A stretch of DNA of 64,000 nucleotides from Streptomyces bungoensis. Its GTDB lineage: Bacteria; Actinomycetota; Actinomycetes; Streptomycetales; Streptomycetaceae. The notes below the pieces were generated by a model, which saw only the letters and a list, made by a program, of their open reading frames with translations, did no database searches and was not told the origin of the DNA. The stretch is from the NCBI RefSeq assembly GCF_001514215.1, contig NZ_KQ948863.1:163663-227662 (forward strand). The letters run 5' to 3'. Below are positions 62,489 to 64,000 of this stretch, piece after piece. Each line of letters begins with the position of its first letter. Within the stretch, counting starts at the first letter, position 1. A program made the position numbers and the translations under genes.

Positions 62489-63253
62489 ATGTCTGCTCGT
62501 GCACTGAGCTTCGGCGCAACCGCGGAAGCCTACGAAACGTTCCGGCCGGGGTATCCCAAGGAGCTCTTCGACTTGGTAATGACGTACGCGGGCCGGCCGG
62601 TCCGGACGGCCCTGGAGATCGGTGCGGGGACAGGCAAAGCAACCCGCCTGTTCGCTGACCATGGGGTCATGGTCACGGCGACGGAGCCCGACGCTGCCAT
62701 GCTCGCTGAGCTGAACAAGACCGTGCCAGCGAACGTGACGACAGTGCGGGCCGCGTTCGAGGACCTGCGGCCAGGTGAGACCTATGGGTTGGTCTATGCG
62801 GCGGCGGCCCTGCACTGGACACGCCCGGAGGGTCGGTGGTCAAGAGCGGCCGCGCTAGTGGAACCGGAGGGCGTGTTCGCCTCATTCGGTGGCCAGGTTC
62901 AGCTGGCTGACCCAGCTGTTGCGGAGGCTGTGCGTGCGGCGCGGGCGCCGTTCCTGGAAAGCGACGAGGTTCCATCTCCCGACGGGACTGCTCCTGATGA
63001 GGAAATGCAGTGGCCGGGTACGGAGCTGCAGCAGTCTCCGTTGTTCCTCGACATTCAGCAGGCCGTCGTCAAACGGCGCTTGACGATGAGCGCTCCTGAC
63101 TACGTCGGCTACCTGTCGACCGTCTCGGCGTATCTCTAACTGCCGCAATCGAAGCGACAGCAGGCGTACGACGCGATCACGCGGGTCCTGCCCGAGACAG
63201 TCGAGATCGCCGCCGACATCATCGCCCATCTCGCGCGTCGACGATCCGAATAG
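62489..63253 (+). pseudogene. Class I SAM-dependent methyltransferase with premature in-frame stop
   Basis: ATG 62489 to TAA 63137-63139 gives 216 residues: LSFGATAEAYETFRPGYPKE, motif I ALEIGAGTGKATRLFADHGV, ATEPDAAML, VYAAAALHWT. The same frame continues after the stop as LPQSKRQQAYDAITRVLPET, VEIAADIIAHLARRR to TAG 63253, which is the normal C-terminus of the family. CAA to TAA (one C to T change) explains it. The catalytic core is complete, so the short protein might still fold. Confidence 0.75.
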
Positions 63254-63656
63254 GGGCGACACTCCTCTCTGGGGGACCACGGCGAGCCTCACGCGACGAT
63301 CTGCGTCGAGACGACCATGCACGGCGCCTTCTCATGCCCGGCACCCACCGTGGTCACCTAATACTGAGACCCTCGTTCGAGCGACACCACTCAAGATCGG
63401 AACAACAACAGCCACTCACACCCCTCGTCATCGGAGATCTGGACGAGCTCATCGACAGGTGGGCCAGATGGCTGGCCCAAGCAGCGACGGGCCAGCTCCC
63501 CCACCCGAGCCACATGCCAGAACGCGACCCCGAGGGATCTTGGAGGAAATGACACCAGGCAGCGCAGCAACGTCGCCCGCCTGTCACCTCCGCTGCACTC
63601 GAGACCCGCGGCTCACGCCCATTGCATGCCCAGTTGTTCAGGAGCAGTGTTTGTGA
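63254..63656. other. Gap: no supported gene
   Basis: 400 bp of mixed composition. A phrase similar to that upstream of the methyltransferase (…CATGC.CGGCACCC.CCG…) recurs at about 63,316-63,350, perhaps a short dispersed repeat. No gene accepted. Confidence 0.4.
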
Positions 63657-63835
63657 TCAGGAGTGGGTGCCCTGCTTACGCCCATCGCATTGATGGCCCT
63701 GCTCTTCGCAGTGACCGCCTTCGAAGAGCATCTCTTCCCGCAGGTATCCGTCACCGAGGACGCCAAGTCCGCCGCTGTAGAGCCGGAGCGCCTCGGCCTC
63801 CTCCCAGAGGGGCCGCTGCTCGTCGATGCGCTCAC
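63657..63835 (-). pseudogene. Truncated ORF of unknown family
   Basis: Leftward frame without start: RIDEQRPLWEEAEALRLYSG, GLGVLGDGYLREEMLFEGGH, CEEQGHQCDGRKQGTHS*. It follows directly behind the helicase-associated gene. Good protein composition and four Cys/His in the tail that could bind zinc. Confidence 0.4.
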
Positions 63836-63849
63836 GTCAGTGCGGGCCT

Positions 63850-64000
63850 TCTATGCCCAGCGCATGCCGATGGCGGCCAGCTGCTCCAGGCGCTGCGGCG
63901 ACATCGTCGCGGCCCGCGAACGCTGGTTGCCGATCCACGCGCCCAGCTTCAGCTCCCGAATCTCCTGGTCCTCGCTGCTGCCGCTGCTCCCGTCGCTGCC
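63850..64000 (-). CDS. Helicase-associated-domain protein, C-terminal end (5' beyond window)
   Basis: Ends at TAG 63850-63852. LGAWIGNQRSRAATMSPQRL, EQLAAIGMRWA* is the final repeat of the helicase-associated (HA, PF03457) domain common in large Streptomyces helicase-like proteins. Only 49 residues are visible. Confidence 0.7.

Noticed and set aside
1..64000. tRNA genes, rRNA, CRISPR arrays or an integrase/attachment site that would define an integrative element
   Set aside because: None were recognised on either strand by reading; a tRNA or covariance-model scan was not possible here.

Overview
The window is high-GC actinobacterial DNA, almost certainly Streptomyces or a close relative. The basis is the strong GC bias in third codon positions, frequent GTG starts, GTGA/ATGA gene overlaps, and many families typical of the genus (DUF6233, DUF4157, DUF4232 lipoprotein, NB-ARC/TPR regulators, caspase-WD40 proteins, FG-GAP proteins). 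The number of broken transposases, truncated genes and small unknown genes points to an accessory region such as a chromosome arm, a subtelomeric segment or a large plasmid. No rRNA, tRNA, CRISPR array or replication origin was seen.

Layout. 0-6.4 kb: gene end at the edge, IS1380 relic, a DUF4157 protein with an ADP-ribosyltransferase-like C-terminus (candidate contractile-injection-system effector), a broken IS5, and a low-GC membrane protein. 6.5-9.1 kb: a leftward cluster of tightly coupled small genes (two disrupted short ORFs, a glycine-rich-domain-like protein, a methyltransferase, a 42-aa ORF), then a secreted 103-aa protein. 9.5-16.7 kb: AraC regulator, serine hydrolase, HTH protein, DUF4232 lipoprotein, and an XRE-NB-ARC-TPR regulator with a perfect 13-bp inverted repeat upstream. 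16.7-21.2 kb: transposase scraps, broken genes, a TPR-like membrane protein, an acetyltransferase-like protein and a secreted FG-GAP protein.

21.4-27.6 kb is the most interesting segment. A frameshifted OGG-fold DNA glycosylase lies divergent to a two-gene unit: an alpha/beta hydrolase overlapping by GTGA a 1,423-residue protein with a caspase-like protease, a P-loop NTPase and about 14 WD repeats (two seven-bladed propellers). This is the architecture of NTP-dependent conflict or antiphage systems. Next come DUF6233, a toxin-antitoxin pair with an operator-like palindrome, and a TetR/cupin/DUF4865 group.

31.8-34.0 kb holds an apparently intact IS21 element with matching ends and a 6-bp target duplication. 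34-45.5 kb carries ordinary metabolic and regulatory genes: a YciI protein, an EamA exporter divergent from an ArsR-type regulator with two identical operators, an F420/NADP-type reductase, a peptidase-like membrane protein, a nitrilase-family enzyme, a four-gene operon ending in a PAS/GAF histidine kinase and a NarL-type regulator (frameshifted in a homopolymer), and a MerR regulator facing an alpha/beta hydrolase through a 19-bp-spacer promoter. 45.5-53.9 kb: relics including a second toxin fragment, a penicillin-binding-protein-like lipoprotein beside a second two-component system, a TetR gene, an AtzG-like/amidase pair, a deleted MFS transporter and an MBL hydrolase. 54-64 kb: IS3 and IS5 relics (including a head-to-tail IS5 fusion), a TetR/SDR pair with two copies of GGACACGTGTCC, an IS21 helper relic, an AlkZ-type glycosylase, another broken IS5, a methyltransferase with an in-frame premature stop, and a helicase-associated-domain protein running off the end.

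Caveat: several frameshifts lie in G/C homopolymers (about 8,106, 21,893, 40,600) and may be sequencing errors rather than real mutations. All family names come from reading the translations by eye; nothing was searched.
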